NCBI GenBank assembly: GCA_021014325.1
Contig: CM037460.1
Span: 24,652,544-24,716,543, forward strand
Direction of reading: 5' to 3'
DNA from: Plazaster borealis
Taxonomy: Eukaryota; Echinodermata; Asteroidea; Forcipulatida; Labidiasteridae
DNA length: 64,000 nt
The translations under genes were made by a program, and so were the position numbers. The notes beneath the pieces are model-generated. The model had not been told where the DNA came from. It saw only the letters and a program-made list of their open reading frames with translations, and did not search any database. Shown one piece after another: positions 12,101 to 27,100 of the stretch; position 1 is the stretch's first letter, and every line of letters starts with the position of its first letter.

Positions 12101-15100
12101 TGTAACTGGCGTATAGCCAGGGATCACACCCAAGTTAACGATACAAATGGGAAGTGGCAGTACAGGGATACGACTTTTTGATTCAAATATCAAGTAATTA
12201 AACCACAAGGGAAACTGACTGGGTAAATTTTAATTCAATTTGGGGTGAACAGAAAAAAAATTGACTGGAACGAGATTTGAACCTGCAACCTACAGATTAC
12301 TGTGCCTTTCAAATATCTTTTAATATTTGCTTAGTTTTAATAAGGTAAAGTAATCAACAACAAATGTGTTTTGAAAAAAAAAACAGTTGTTCTGTTGTGA
12401 TGCTACTGGTTCAAAGCTAAAATGACTAGACTCTGTGATCAGTGCGTACTTTGAGCCCTGGGTTTAGTGTTTACCTGCAAGATCGACCAAGTTGATAACG
12501 CTGGTCTTCTTGGTCTCTTGTCCTGTTTCGTTCTTGCTGATTTGGTCGAACTGAATGGTGACAACCGTGTGAGCTCGACTGCTGGTTGCGTTCATCTGCG
12601 TGGCTGCGACAGTTCTATTGGATGTACCTATCAATGAAATGCCAAGAACTCAAAATGATGACGAAGTTTAAAAGGGTCTTTATACATATGGTAATGACTC
12701 TGAAAATTAATGGCAAAAAAAAGTTACTTGGTAAGAAGTACAGCAGCTTTGGATAGTATAATGCGTTTTGAGAAACTTTTCACTTAGAAGTACTGCGGTT
12801 ATGGAAAAAGATATCACTTTTTATCCCCCAAAATTTGAATCTGAGACAGATTGTGTATTCCAATTGCAGATTATTCTTCCTGAGTGGACATAACCGCTCC
12901 AGATTTTCGGCGATTTCCCCAAAACGCTAGCACCTTTTAAAATGAAATTTTCTCAGGTTAGTTTTAAGGTATGTATCTACAACTTTCTAGTATTGAAACA
13001 AACAGTAGGTTCCAATTGTCAAACATATATAATCCCTTTATTAAAAATATCAAGTACATTGAATACGCCACAAGGGAAACTGACTGGGTCAATTTTAAAA
13101 TCTTATCAATTTTAAATAATTTGGGTTGAACAAAGAAAAATTTACTAGAGCGGGACTTCAACCTGAGTCCTCCGGCACGTTAATCTGGAGGTCGCAGGTT
13201 CAAGTCCCGCTCTACTCATTTGTTTTCTTTGTTCAAACCAAAATTAAAGAAGTTTAAAACACTCTCCTTTTTATCGCCATCACAAATTTGAATTTGAATT
13301 CTCGGCAAGATGTACACTACCAACAGAGATTTGTGGAATTTCATGGAGATCTTCACGTTACCCTTTCCCCCATGTACTGAATACTCACTGGTGAACACCG
13401 AGTCTTCAATCACAATTTTTAATCTAGAAGTAGTTGTTCTAATACCAACCCCCTTGAGCCTCCAATCCCTTCAAGACCCCCTTGAGCCCCAAACCCATCT
13501 TCAAGTACCCCTTCTCAATCTCTAGGTACCCACAGACACCCTCTTGTGCCTCCACCACCAATCCTCTCTCAAGATCCACATAATTTCTCAGTAAGACTCA
13601 TCTCTTTCAAATCCCTTTTCAATCTCCGGTACCCACAGACACCCTCTTATGCCTCCACCACCCATCCCATCAAAAGATCCCCCTGATTTCTCACTAAGAC
13701 TCCTCCCTTTTCAAATCCCTTTCCAATCTCCAGGTACCCACAGACACCCTCTTGTTTCTCCTCCACCCATCCCCTCACAAGATCCCCATGATTTCTAAGT
13801 AAGACTCATCTCTTTCAAATCCCTTTTCAATCTCCGGTACCCACAGACACCCTCTTGTTCCTCCACCACCCATCCCCTCACAAGATCCACATGATTACTC
13901 AGTAAGACTCATCCCTTTCAAATTCCTTTTCAATCTCCAGCAACCCACAGACACCCTCTTGTTTCTCCTCCACCCATCCCCTCACAAGATCCACATGATT
14001 TCTTAGCAGTACTCACCCTCTTCAATCCTGCTCTCAATTTCTCTGTAGCTTCCCACAGCGACCTTCTTCAGTGCCTGGACATAGAAGAGACCCTCCTTAG
14101 GATTCTGTCGGACTGCTAGACCTCCCTTTGGGTTGACCTTCTGCAGCAGGTCACGGACCTGCTCATTGTAAATCTCAAGCATGGAGAAGGTGACCTCGTA
14201 TTTCTAAGAAGAAGAAATATGGAAAGTATGTTAGGTTGAGAAGTTATAGATTGCCCATGGCAAAAAAAAAATGAATTTTTTTTTTCAAGAGAGGAGTGAG
14301 CACCCTAATTAACAATCAAGTTTATTTTAGTCAAGTACAAGATGCTGTCATAAAGAGAAACAATCCAATATGCCAAGGGATTGCCTGATCAAATCATCCA
14401 TTCTAATAAAATGGCAAAAACCTTGGGATTTTTTTGCTTGTGACCTAACTAGCTGGTGGGACGGTAAATCAAATTTCACTGGATATTGAACGCCGGTAAC
14501 TCTTCAATGTCTTAATTTGACTCATTGTGTTATTCTTCCAATTGAAGAAGTAATAAAGTTTGCTTCAACAATAAAAGGACAAAAATATCACTCACGATAT
14601 TTTGGTGAAATGATGAAATACGGCAAAAATTCTTCCATTCCTAACAATGAAATTTGTCTGAATGTAAAAGGGTGCTCTGAAATGAAACTTTGTTTCACTT
14701 ACCACAGCACCATCACTCTTTTCTATCGTCTGGAAGAGGACATCACAGGTAATGGGAACAATACCCCTTTGAAGGAAAATAATTAATTTAAAAAAAGATA
14801 ATTAAATGAAAATTAACTTTGAATTGTAAATACGTAATGAGTTTGGAATAAGACTTCTTGCCTGTCCAATATGGATAATTATATACCGCACACATACATC
14901 CTGATCATTTGATTGGTGGACCACGCATCACGTGTTATACTTCATTTTGCCATGTATAATGTAAACACTCCAAAATTGAATATAGCAGTCCTACATTAAT
15001 AAATATAGATCGCTTGGGACACTTCGCAGCTAACCTTTGCAAGTACTAATAAATTTCACATTGATTCCGTATGTATTGATTGCATTAAACATTATTAGCA

Positions 15101-18100
15101 TGCATGTAAGCCTGCGCGCCAACACGCGCGCATATGACTATGAACACTGAATGCGCTTTAGCCAACAGGGCGTAAACAGCTCAAGCAATGTCTTTATCAG
15201 CCATTTAATACCTTATTGTTGAAACAAATTATTTATGTATTGTTGAAATGAATTATGAATCATATGAAAACATCACATGACAAGATCTATGAATGAGGTA
15301 TATAAAACAAATATAGGAAATATCGTTGAAATCTGGACTGTTTCATTTCGCTCAGCTTTGCCTTAAGAAATGGAACCGTCCAGATTTCACCTCATGGTTA
15401 TATTCTGCTATGTTGAACTCATGCATCCAATATTTATATATCATTGGACACTTGGCAGCGTTTTTCTAAAAATAATCGTTCCCCGCCCATTTGTCCACAC
15501 AAGGCTAGGTCATGTTACAGTGGTCATTGGTGGTGTCTACATGGAGTCATTCATGTTGTCTAGGGTTTTTAGAATTTTCACTGTATGGGGTGAATGAGAT
15601 CCATGTGTGAGTTATATATTACAAGTATTGAATGCTTTGCATTCATGTCGTTGTTGAGAATATAATCACTCGGTGAAATCTGGCTTTTCCATTCGCCTCA
15701 CGAAATGGAACAGCAGAGATTTCACCTTGTGATTATAGTCTGCGACAATGCACTCACATGCATCCAATATTTGTATAGGAGTCGACTCCTAGAGTTGTCT
15801 CCCATCTCCACCATGCAACACCTCAAATTCTGCATCAGGAATCTTAACAGAAACTTTAATAGTTACTATTGTTTCAACCCCTCTAGGATGCAACTCTCAA
15901 TAGTTTCAAATCCTACCTCACCCAAATCAATAAATGAAACAACTTCTTGGTTTTCTAGCGACTTACTTGTTTGGTCCGTAGCCAACCATGGAGTAGGACT
16001 TCCCGGATCCTGTTTGCCCATACGCAAACAGTGAACAGTTGAACCCTGCAGGAAGGAAATATCAGATTTTGTATTTTAAATTTTGGGTTGAACAAAGAAA
16101 TCGACTAGAGCAGGGGATTTTAACCTGCAAGCTCCGGATTAACGTGCCGACACTCTACCCAACTGAGCCATCTAGCCTTAATGTTGTTGGCGGTCTCCAT
16201 ATTTTCTCAATATATTTGTTCAGGGGTGGCAGTCAGTTGCCATTCAATCAGTAACTGCTGCATAGCCGGGGATCACACCCAAGTTTACAATACAACCTGG
16301 GAAGTGGCAGGAGAGGGATCATCTTAAGGGGAGGCAAATATCAAGTAATAAACCACGAGGGAAACTGACCATCAGTGCCCCTTGTGGTTTATTACTTCAT
16401 ATTTTTTAAATCATTCAGACAGGAAACCGCTCAAATTGGTTGGCTGCAAAGCCACACAATGGGTGCCAGTTAGCAACAAGTGAAAAAGAAATGAAAGATG
16501 AAGGACTTTCATTGGTGGGGAGTATGAATTTCACTGATGGAGATGGTGACATTTTGACATTCACACAAATGAGAAAGCTGGACGATTAGAAAATCGTCTC
16601 CAAAACATGGAAAAGGCAAAGCGTTCTCATTGGTGGAGAGGATAAAGTGAAGAGGATGAAGCCCATTAAACTTCCTGGGTGAGATTTACTGACTAAACTG
16701 ACAAAAATGTTTGATATCCACACAAATGGATGCTAGATGTAATTGGCAATCTTCTCTTGGAGGCAGTTTTTGTCCATGTTGATGTGATATTTGGATCAGG
16801 GATTTTATTTTTGCGGGGTAGAAAGCACCAAATATACTGTGGTTTCTTTTACTCTTCTGTGTGGGATAATAAAAGCGCACAAAGGACAGATCTCCTTTCC
16901 TTTATCTTTCTGCACCAGCCCCATCTTAACAGCAGAGAGAAAGAGAGAGACAGGCATGGAATTTCATTTTTGAGAGGGCAAGGACATTTTCCTTTTGCAC
17001 AGGGCGCTTCCATTGTAAAATCTTCAAACTCTAACAGGAAACTTTTGTCTTGGGCCCAATTTCATGGCTCTGCTTACTGTAAGCAAAGGCGTAATCGGCG
17101 CTTATGGGAGCATGGAATTCCGTGCTTATGCCAAGGGAATTTTTGCTTGTGCGCGTACGTACTCCACGTTACTAGACATTCTTGACTTTACACAGCTAGC
17201 GCAGAAATTTGGTGCTTGCCCTGTTAAGCAAAGAATGGTGATCGCAAGCACAGAATTTGGCGGTAAGCAGAGCCATGAAATTGGGCCCGGGCAACAAAGG
17301 CCGAGGCCGAGGTGTAATTCCAGGCCTGGAGAGATGGTAAGAGAGTACAAACAAGCCTACAGTCAGGAAAAATCCCGACAAATCACAGGCCCTTCATTTT
17401 AATTCTGTATTCCACAGTTTCCATTTATTTCCAATGAAAGCTGTAGTTGATGCCGTAGGAGGGTTTTGCCAGATAGAACAAATCCAATGACCAAATTATG
17501 TCTGGTATTAAGTTAGCGCTTTAAATTCACCAAAATTGCCAACATTTGCGTACCTTGAAAAGCATTGTCCAAGACACCTTGTCCGAGATCGTTGAAGACA
17601 TCCTGTTGAGATGCGTAGTTGCTACCGGGGTTCGTTGCTAAAACACTATCGCTTTGCTCTGTGAAGCCATCGTGTGACCTGATAGAGGAATAGAGAACAA
17701 ACAAAGATTTCTTCACTATTAATTTTGTACTTTATCAGAGACTGGGTGGTTGGGTTGGCGTAGCGGTATCCTTCCTCGCCTTCCACCTCTAAGACCCCGG
17801 TTTTAATCACGCCAGGGGCTCTAAGTGGATTGGGTTTTCAGTCCCTACCTGACTGCGTGATTTTTCCCTGGAATAATTTTCTGGGGTTTTTCTCCCACAT
17901 CTAAAACTGAAACTTCCTTCCTTGTCTTCTCTCCATTGGGTTCTTGGCTAGTACAGTGATTAAATTTGCTTTTCTGAGAGTCCTTGGCTTCACAACCAAA
18001 ATAAATTAAATGACTGCAATGAATCCTGTTCCTGCATACTAGGTGCAGCTGACATTTTTTAGGATCTCTGAAGATTTTTTAATGAGGGGCTCCAAGGTCA

Positions 18101-21100
18101 AATTAAGTTTTGTGCTGCATTCATTTTCTAATGGATAGAGTCCTTATAAAAGTGGAAGCAAAAAGTTAAAAGTCTCATACCTCATGTTAAAATGGTGTAA
18201 AATCTAATTTTATTTGATAAACTTTTAAAGCAAAATTTGAAACATAATCAACAACAAATGGGTCTGTACATTCCAAAGAGGAATTTGTGTGTCAGTCAAG
18301 AGGTCAAATTCAATTTGCCTTTTTGATTGATTATAATCATAAAAATCAGGAATAAACATTTTTAAAAATTCTGTACAAAATTATACAGACCCATATCTGA
18401 AATGTGATGTCATTGGATGTTTTAGGATGTTGATAAAATTTGACTGGAAGGTTATCAAGCACAATTGGCATTTTACACCGTTTTGACATGGGGTTAGAGA
18501 TTTGTCATTTTATTTCCAACTTCATAAGGCCCTCTTTCTATTGGAAAATGATTGCATCGCAAAACTGAATTTGACCTTGAAGCCTCTCTTTCAGTCAACT
18601 TAAATTTAGGAACATTTCAGTACACAATGTACGCCTGAAGTTGCAAAAAGAAATTTGAAAAAAATATGGACAATCAGGCCCCGAACTTCTCTCTTTGAGA
18701 GGGCAAGGTCATTTCCATTTTGCAAAGGGCATTTCCATTGAAAAATCTGAAAGTCTATGGGAAACTTTTGAAGGGGCACGAAGGCCAAGACCAGGGCAAC
18801 GGAGGCCATATGGCCTCCGCGTAAATCTAGGCTGGATAATAATTACAAGCTAATCCGTTTCAATATGTGAAGATAGGAAAAGTTATCAATTTAAAGTTTT
18901 CAAATTATTATAAGTGACACTCTGCTAAGGGTTCTTCCCAGGTTCTTTCAAAACTGTGGGGGCATTCTTGACCCAAATTTCTGAAGTTTGGCTGAAGCAC
19001 GCTGAATTGAAACAAGATCTTCAGAATGTTTTCTACTTGGTGTTTATCTTGGTTTTAAAAGCCCTACTGTGCAATCTGGAGTATTCTATATGGTTTTCTC
19101 TTGATGGTTTTTTGTGGAAAAACCACCCAATAATTTTTAAAAATGTTTTCGTATTGGCCGAAGTTTGCGCGTATATCGACACGCAACTAACGCATATCGG
19201 CCTGATATGCTAGCTTGTGCATGGGGCGGTTCCTTGGTATTGAACTTAACACTAACTACCTGTGGCATTACAAAATGATGATCCCATTCATTGTGACTTG
19301 ATTACACAGACCCGGATTTTGGGGCTTCCAAAGTCCAATCCTTAAAATCTGTGTCACGTACATGATAGTATTTATCAAGAATTGATTTCAATATATTATA
19401 CAAGTATCACTCAATGAAACGTGTGTCATCATATTATACATTTTAAGATGTATACGTGTTATTTACTGGGGGTGTACAATATGTCTGATTGTGAGTGGCG
19501 GCAGGAACGTGTCTGCCAAGAATTTTGTGTTTTATATGTGTACAAATAGCCCTTGCGGTAAAGCATATCTCACGAGTGAACAGGGAAATTTTGCTTGTGT
19601 ATGCGTGTACTTCATAAAGTATTCTTGACTTTCACAGGTAGCACATGAATTTAGGCAAATCCTGTCAGCAGAGATTGGTGATCTTAAGCACAGAATTCAG
19701 CAGTAAGCAAAAACATGAAACTATAGCTCTGATTCAAGATGCTTTGGTATTATCCAGAGTGTAGACAAACTCAGTAACACAGCAAAGCAGTAATGAAGTA
19801 AAATTAAGGGTTCAGGTCGCTAGGATTTCTTTATCTTTTATAATTAGGGGGAGGTACAATCTTTAGTTGGGTTGTACCAATCAAAACTGAGCTGCTGTTA
19901 CAGTACATATTTACAGGGATGGGTGTCTAGGATCCAACTTTGAGGAGTTGTCCAATTGATGGCATTTTCCACTTTCAATAACTTAATCCCTGGACTCCAT
20001 TTCACAAAGAGCTAAGATTAATCCTAGGATGCGAATCAATCTGTATTGCTAAGCAAAGTTTGATGTCACCAGACAAATCACTATGGTGGTATATTGACAA
20101 CTGGAAAAACCAATGGTTTAAAAAAAAAAATTGCGACAATCTTGAAAATAAAAAATAAAAAACCTTCCCGCTTCCTTTTTTCAGGAAGCCGGACGCTAAA
20201 CATGTTTTTATTTTACTCGTCCTAATGCATCTTGACGCTTTCTTGGTGATATCAAGCCCTTGAGTCAAAGATTGGATAGAGCTTCTGAGAGATTCTCAGA
20301 GCTGGAGAAGTAGATAAAAGAGCATAATTTCTTTATTTCTAAAGAAAATAACAGTTTTTTCACAAGGCACATTATTACAAAAAGGGTCAGAATTCAGATA
20401 AAAGTCTGAAATTTCTCATCCCTATGTTTATAAGCTTGGCAATGTCCACGAATGAATACACAAGCAGCAACTAAATTGTGAATTCTTCAGGATATTTTGG
20501 CAGTTCAACGTTGGGAAAACCGAGACCAGGATCGGAACTACATGTACATGCAGGATGGATTATGAGAAGAGGCAGTTTTGTACACCATCAGGCTCATCCC
20601 AACAGATCAATCTTTCTAAGCACTCTCTTGAAGTAGGACTTCATTAAAACGTTGTATGTGTCAGCACTTCTATGAAGCTGAGTGGTCAAGCACACTGGAC
20701 TCAAGCTATGGTGTTTCTGATAAGCAGAGTGTGGGTTCGAGTCCCGGTCATGACACTTGTGTCCTTATGCATTGTTTAAAGTACGTAAAAGAAACCAAGT
20801 AATTTGCCCGGTGTTTCTGGTATAAGGTTGGCTGTACATTGGGCCATGGCACCTTACAAATGTACATGTATGCATTGTTACCTTGGGGTATGTAACAAAC
20901 TGGGTCTTTTATAAATATTTTGAAGACAGCTCTGCATACCTTGTAGACATTTTTTTTTAACTTGACTACAACACTGGTAGATTGCAACCAGGTTTTTATT
21001 GGTCCATAGTCAAATGAAGATATTTTGACTGTCAAAGGAAACATTTAAACTGTTTCTAAAAAAAAAATCATATCTGAAATGAAAAATTATGAATATTTCT

Positions 21101-24100
21101 TACAGATTTACTTTTAAAAATGTAGATTGTAGTAGCCCACTGGGCAAAATGTGAGAAGTGGTTGTTACTATCCCACAGCAGTTTTTTTCTAGACAATAGT
21201 CTGACAAGTCTGCGCCTTGAACACCCAGCAGGGTGGATATGTGCGCATTACAAGTCTTATTATTATTATTATTATTATTATTAGTAGTAGTACAAGTACA
21301 CTGGGCTAGCTAGTGTTAAGGGCCAGCCCTGGACTTTGACAGTAGGCTACTGACGATGGCAAGCCACCAATGGTAAGGTAACCCATGGTTGTCGTGGAAT
21401 TCAGAAGGCCTGTCTATGCAAGCCCTTGACAGAGGCTACACAACCTGATTTTGATCCTCGGGCATAATCCAAAACAAGCATCAACCGACACATCCCTAAA
21501 AAAGGAACGATGCCTGGAAATTCATGTTCAAGAGGGCAAGGCCATTTTCATTTTGCAAAGGGGCACTTCTAATGGAGAATCTTTACAGTCCATGGGACAC
21601 TTTTGAAGGGGCACCAAGGCCTAGACCAGTGCAACCTGGCCTCTGTGTAATTCCAGGCCTGGAACCCCTTTCTATGTAATATTGAACTGTTTACGTCACT
21701 GTGTGAACACAACAAACCCCCCATACTTGGCAACGGGGACTTACAGACCACTGAACCATAACTGATCCATTAAAACATGTGAGTCAAAGCTCTTCATACT
21801 CTGCACACTGTACATGTACATCAAGTTATGAATAAGAATTCACTTGTATGAATTTTGTTTTACAGATAAACTGGTAAAAACGTAAATGCTTGTTGTCTCA
21901 CAACGACTGTACTTTGACCTCTTCCAAGATGGTGACTGTCCAGATGATGACATAATTTGCAGGAGTATTTTGTTTGCAAATAGATTAAATCCATTGTTCA
22001 GAACTTTGAACCACCCAATGATAACCCTGTGCTTCACAGCTGCTTCACAGCAGGGTAAAAAACTACATCACTTTGACATTCGTCAGCTTGTTTTATTCAT
22101 ATTTCATGTGTACCATAATCGTTTCTAATCAGCTTGCCAGATTTATTTTGTTACTATAATAGCCTCATTAAATGCCTAACCAAACATTTCGTAGAAAATT
22201 TACACAATCACAGAGACCTTTCGAAGGACTTTTAAGGGAATTTCCCATCAGCTTTCACAAATGTTGCCAGGGATATGCACACAACAAATACATTGTGCAA
22301 CAATAATCTTTAGTGTAGATTCGTTCATGAGTAAATTATCCTTGTGGTGTTTGTGGACCATTGGAATACACTTGCTCGTCCAATTGCAGAGTTTTGTCTG
22401 AATTCAGATCTTTTGATGTCTGGCTCGTGAAAAAGGGTCCGATATCTTTTTTAGATACAAATAAATCCTGCTCTTTGATCTGTAGGGATAAGGAGGATAC
22501 TGTTCCCTGAAGATTCCTGTAATCTGTAACTCCAGGGGTTATCAAAAATTGGAAATGCCATCATTTCATGTCTAAAATCCTATAGTTTCAAAACTTTCTG
22601 TCAGCAAAGACTCTCAACCCTGCAAATAACTTAAAGCCTGAGGCATATGAGGTAATTGCCTTCATGCCCCTGGTCAGTACATGTACCTCCATGCCCCTGG
22701 TCATTGCCTCCATGCCCCTGGTCACTGCCTTGATCCATGCCCCTGATCATTGCCTTGGTGCACTTTGAATTGCCTCAAAATGGAATTAAAAATTGTCCTC
22801 AGTCATAAAATTGCCCCTTACCATATAAAATCTGTCTTGTCCTTCTAAGAACGTAGCATAGGGCATGCAAATCCAATTCAATAGACAGTGCAAGTCTCGT
22901 GCATGTTTGAACTTCCGGGAATATTGTGGTCTCAACCATATGGAGTTTTACGTGGGCTGGATTTTGTTTTGTCAATTACTTTAAGTTTAACGTATTTTAT
23001 TGCTATGAAAATTATATGTTGTTGGAATGTAACACTAAGTGATATACAATATGAAAGTAAAATCAATTCAATAAAGTAACTAAAAAAACCTGAGAATAAG
23101 ACTTGACCTCTGTTTCCGGTTAATTGTATAAAAATTAAGAACGTTGCCCAACTGACGGTCATTTTGTAATTAAACCTATAGACGTACACATTCGGACGTG
23201 ATTGGCAAATGGGGTTTCTGTCAGCATCCTCCTCCCAAGTTTTAATTTTGTTTCAATGTTAATTTGAACAAATTATTTGTTTTATACAAAAATTTAATTT
23301 TGTTTTATAACAACTTGCTATGGGTATTTTGATTTTCAAGAATTTTGTATTTTATAATTAAAAAAAACAACATTTGATTTCATAGAAAAATATACTTTTC
23401 GTTCAAGTTTTTGTTCTAGTCCGATATGCGCGAGACTTGCAAAGTCTATATAGGCAGTTGCCCCCATCCCCCTGGTCACGGCCCTGGTGCCCCTTGAGTG
23501 AGATGTTACAGAAGAAACTTTAATTGCCCTCATACTTTAGATGTGCCCTTGACTATTGAGGAAGACATACCTTGCCCTTAAGGGAGGAATGCAAAATTAA
23601 ACAAGTGATAACTCGCTGTTAGTCTCAAGTTTTTTTTAAAAGTTTTCCCGGGGTTATCAGGAGTTCAATTCAACCTAGAGTTACATTTACCTCTTGTTTA
23701 ATTTTGCATTTCTTCATAACAGGAAACATGGAGCCAGGAGTGAAAATCACAAAATTATTTGGATATTGAGGGCAACAACAACAACAACAACAAAATCAGA
23801 AATCAGATGTTTAATAAGAACACTGTGCCTGATAATCAGTGGACTTAGGGCAAGTTTTCCTGTCGATATTCCAAAAAACCTGGAAAGTCTATCCCTGTCA
23901 AAATTAATCAACAACTAAAAATCTTACAGCCAACTGATTTTACATCAAGTCAGTTTGAGTGGCTAGATATTGATTTATAAGCTGGATACAAACAAGTAGA
24001 ATTTCATTCCGAGTTCACAAAAACATCTATTAAGCATGCGAGCTAATGATTTACATGTAACAGCCTACCCAGTCTGGAATATTATTGAATTTGTCAACCT

Positions 24101-27100
24101 CAAGCACTTGCTACTATTTTATAATTACACCAGCGCACGCACGGTTTATTTCAGTGTCAACACACGCCACCTCTAGGCAACAAGTGGGTGTGTGTGTGTG
24201 TGTGTGTGACACAGAGTGCCGTTGCTATGTACACAACTGCAATAGTGTACATGTACGCACTGCTGGTAAGCTGTTTTGGCTCTTCAATAGATGTAAGAGT
24301 GGCGGCCCTCACAGCATGCACAGGCAAACTAAAAAAGCATTTTACTGCAAATCCTGATGGGCAGTGAGTAGCCCATTGGAATCAAGACATCTGTTATGTA
24401 ATGGGACAATGTAGCAGCATAGAGTTTTCAAACAAATTGCATCCTGGCTAATGAAGGAGGTGGTTTAGTGGAAGAATGGAACTGATCAGCAGTGAGACAC
24501 AGGAGCAAGAAGGGGGCATTGTAGAATTTGTGCCTGTTAGTGTTTTTTTCTTCCTGGGAAACATGAGCACACTTGATGTTTCAGTTTCAGACAATGTGAC
24601 TAGCTTTGAACACATCCATTACACTACAGGGAAGGGGTACAGTTGACATTGTGGGTTTTTAACCAAAATATGTAAAAAAAAAAGGTGTACTGAAGATTTC
24701 TTGCTTAAAACAGTTTGAATGGATTGGAGTTTTATAAATCAGAACATCAACAACAACAACAATTTCTTGATTAACCTGCCAAGACAATTTGATTGTCTTT
24801 TAAATATCATGAGATACCGTAAGGGCTTGAAAAACCCACTGGACCACTGGCCAGTGTGTTACCAAACAACCAAACAAGTCCCGCAGTCGCCCGTGTTTCC
24901 AAACTATATGCATTTGAAGAGTGTGTACTTAAGCTTTTAATTTTAAAACATCCTCCAGTAGAATAAAGAAAACAAATATTTCAGGTCTAAAAACAAAGTC
25001 TGATTTTTAAAATTAATTACTGATGGAGCCCAAACGGAAGCCTAAGCCCAAGCCGTGGTTTTGAAAAGGGCCTTAAATTAGCACCGACAAGGTTTTGGGG
25101 TGTTTTTTTTTTTTAACAGAATGAGCTGACATTGCACACTGCTTACAGCCTAAATGACCTAGATGGTAATGCAAAAAATGTAAATGGCTTCACGTAAAAA
25201 CAATTTGTAATTGTATGAGAGACATTGGCTGTTGCCAGCTTGGTGTTTACATCCCCTAAGTGGGAGCGTTGCAGAGTTCCCTTGTTGGGGAAGATCATCT
25301 AAAAAGACTTATAGAGCGCAGGGACTCTCTACTTCTTGTAATTTATCCTGTTGATCATTCACTCGACATGTACGCAACGACCAAATAACCTATTCATCAA
25401 TCAAACCAATAACAGCCTCCGACATCTCGGGTGCACGAATCATATTTCACGCTTTATCAAAGGTTTCTAACAGGGCGGGCCCAATTTCATAGAGCTGCTT
25501 TACAGCACAAAAAGTAGCTACCCACAATAAAATTATGCTGACCAGAATAAGGTTACCAGCCAAAATACCATTCCACATGTACCATTTGTGACTGGTATTC
25601 TGCTTATTTTTGCTTAATAGCAGAAAATTGTTAAGCAAGCTTTGCAGCTCTATGAATTTGGGGCCGGATCTTCTGGCAAGCAAAAAATGCTCAAAATCAT
25701 CTGATACAACAAACTATCCTCAGACATCAGCCAATCAAATTACACTGATAAACAAATTTCAGATAACCTTAGAAGAGGTTTCTTTTTTTGTTAACCAATG
25801 TCAATCAGTCCAGAAAAGGATTACATTTGCTTGACTGCCCCACTTCTTCAAAATCAGGCTTAGATTTGTTTGCTAAACTGTAACCCAATTCGTTCTGAAA
25901 CACTTGAAAACAATATGGAAAATGTGAACAGAGGTGTCTTTATTGTTAATTTTTATCTGAAAGTTATGACTCTTTCTTTAATTGCCTCTTTGGTTTTAGG
26001 GGCGTCTCAATGTTGTCAACATTGTACAAGTCATGCAAAGAGCTTAAAGGGTCTGTTCACGTTTGGTAATGACTCTGAAAATTAATGGCAATATAAACTT
26101 ACTTGGTAAGAAGTACAGCAACTTTGGATAGTATTTAATGCATTTTGAGAAACTCACTTCTAACTATTGCGGTTATGGCAAAAAATATCATAATCAACAT
26201 TTGAATCTGAAAAGTGTTACTGAAGTAACATTTCTCAGATAGTGTATTCCAATTACATATATATTAGTCTTCCGGCGTGGACTTAACTGCTCAAGATTTT
26301 TCGGCAATATCTCAAAAATGCTACCACCTTTTGAAATTAAACTGATACAGGTTAGTTTTATGGTATATATCAACAACTGTATATATATAGGATTGAAACA
26401 AACAGTGGGTTCCAATTACCAAACGTGTACAATCCCTTTAACTGGGAGGAGCTCAGAGGGAGGCTGGGGGTCACAGGCTGTATTTTAAAATGTTGATAAT
26501 TTCTACAGGAAAATCAACAGAGGAGTTGATTATTATTGTTATTATTTTATTACTTACAAATCTAGAAAGCAATGTTGATTCTGCTGTGGTGTGGATGTGG
26601 GGTGTTCTAGGAACAATGTGTGCACATTGATACTGGCTGGCACAAACAAATGTTGATTTCATTCATTCATTCATTGTTGGTTTATTACAAAAACATCACG
26701 TGGCAGCCAAGGGCTGAAATGCGGACATTTTGTAAATCAAGTCAAAAAGATAAAAGGAAAGCAAGTCATAAAAACAGACAAAACAGAAAGAAATCAGAAG
26801 TACAACTCTTCTCAAGCACAACTTTGATAAGTACTACTTTGGGGGTGTGGGGGGGGTAAAAATAGCTTAGGCCTACTCTTTGTTTGACCTTAAAAGTTCT
26901 GAAAACTTGAGATGATCAAGTTGACAACAGACAAAACTTGCAACTGAAACATAAGTCGTATTATAATTTTTCTTTAAACAAAACTTGACAGCTTTGTTGA
27001 AGACAATGGTCAATTTATGTTTCAATGAATATTATATGCAATGTATCCTATTTTTAAACACTAACAATTCAAGAGCCAATAGCAATCCAGGTTGCGTTTA

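Noticed and set aside
16730..17402. Overlapping plus-strand frames of 112-151 codons
   Set aside because: They run through the family E repeat and the nested family C MITE; not coding.
20665..20745. Possible tRNA-Leu/Ser gene
   Set aside because: B box is good but the acceptor stem does not pair; a reversed relative occurs near 4370. Called a SINE head.
24187..24210. GT run as a regulatory or Z-DNA site
   Set aside because: Ordinary microsatellite inside the long intron; nothing links it to expression.
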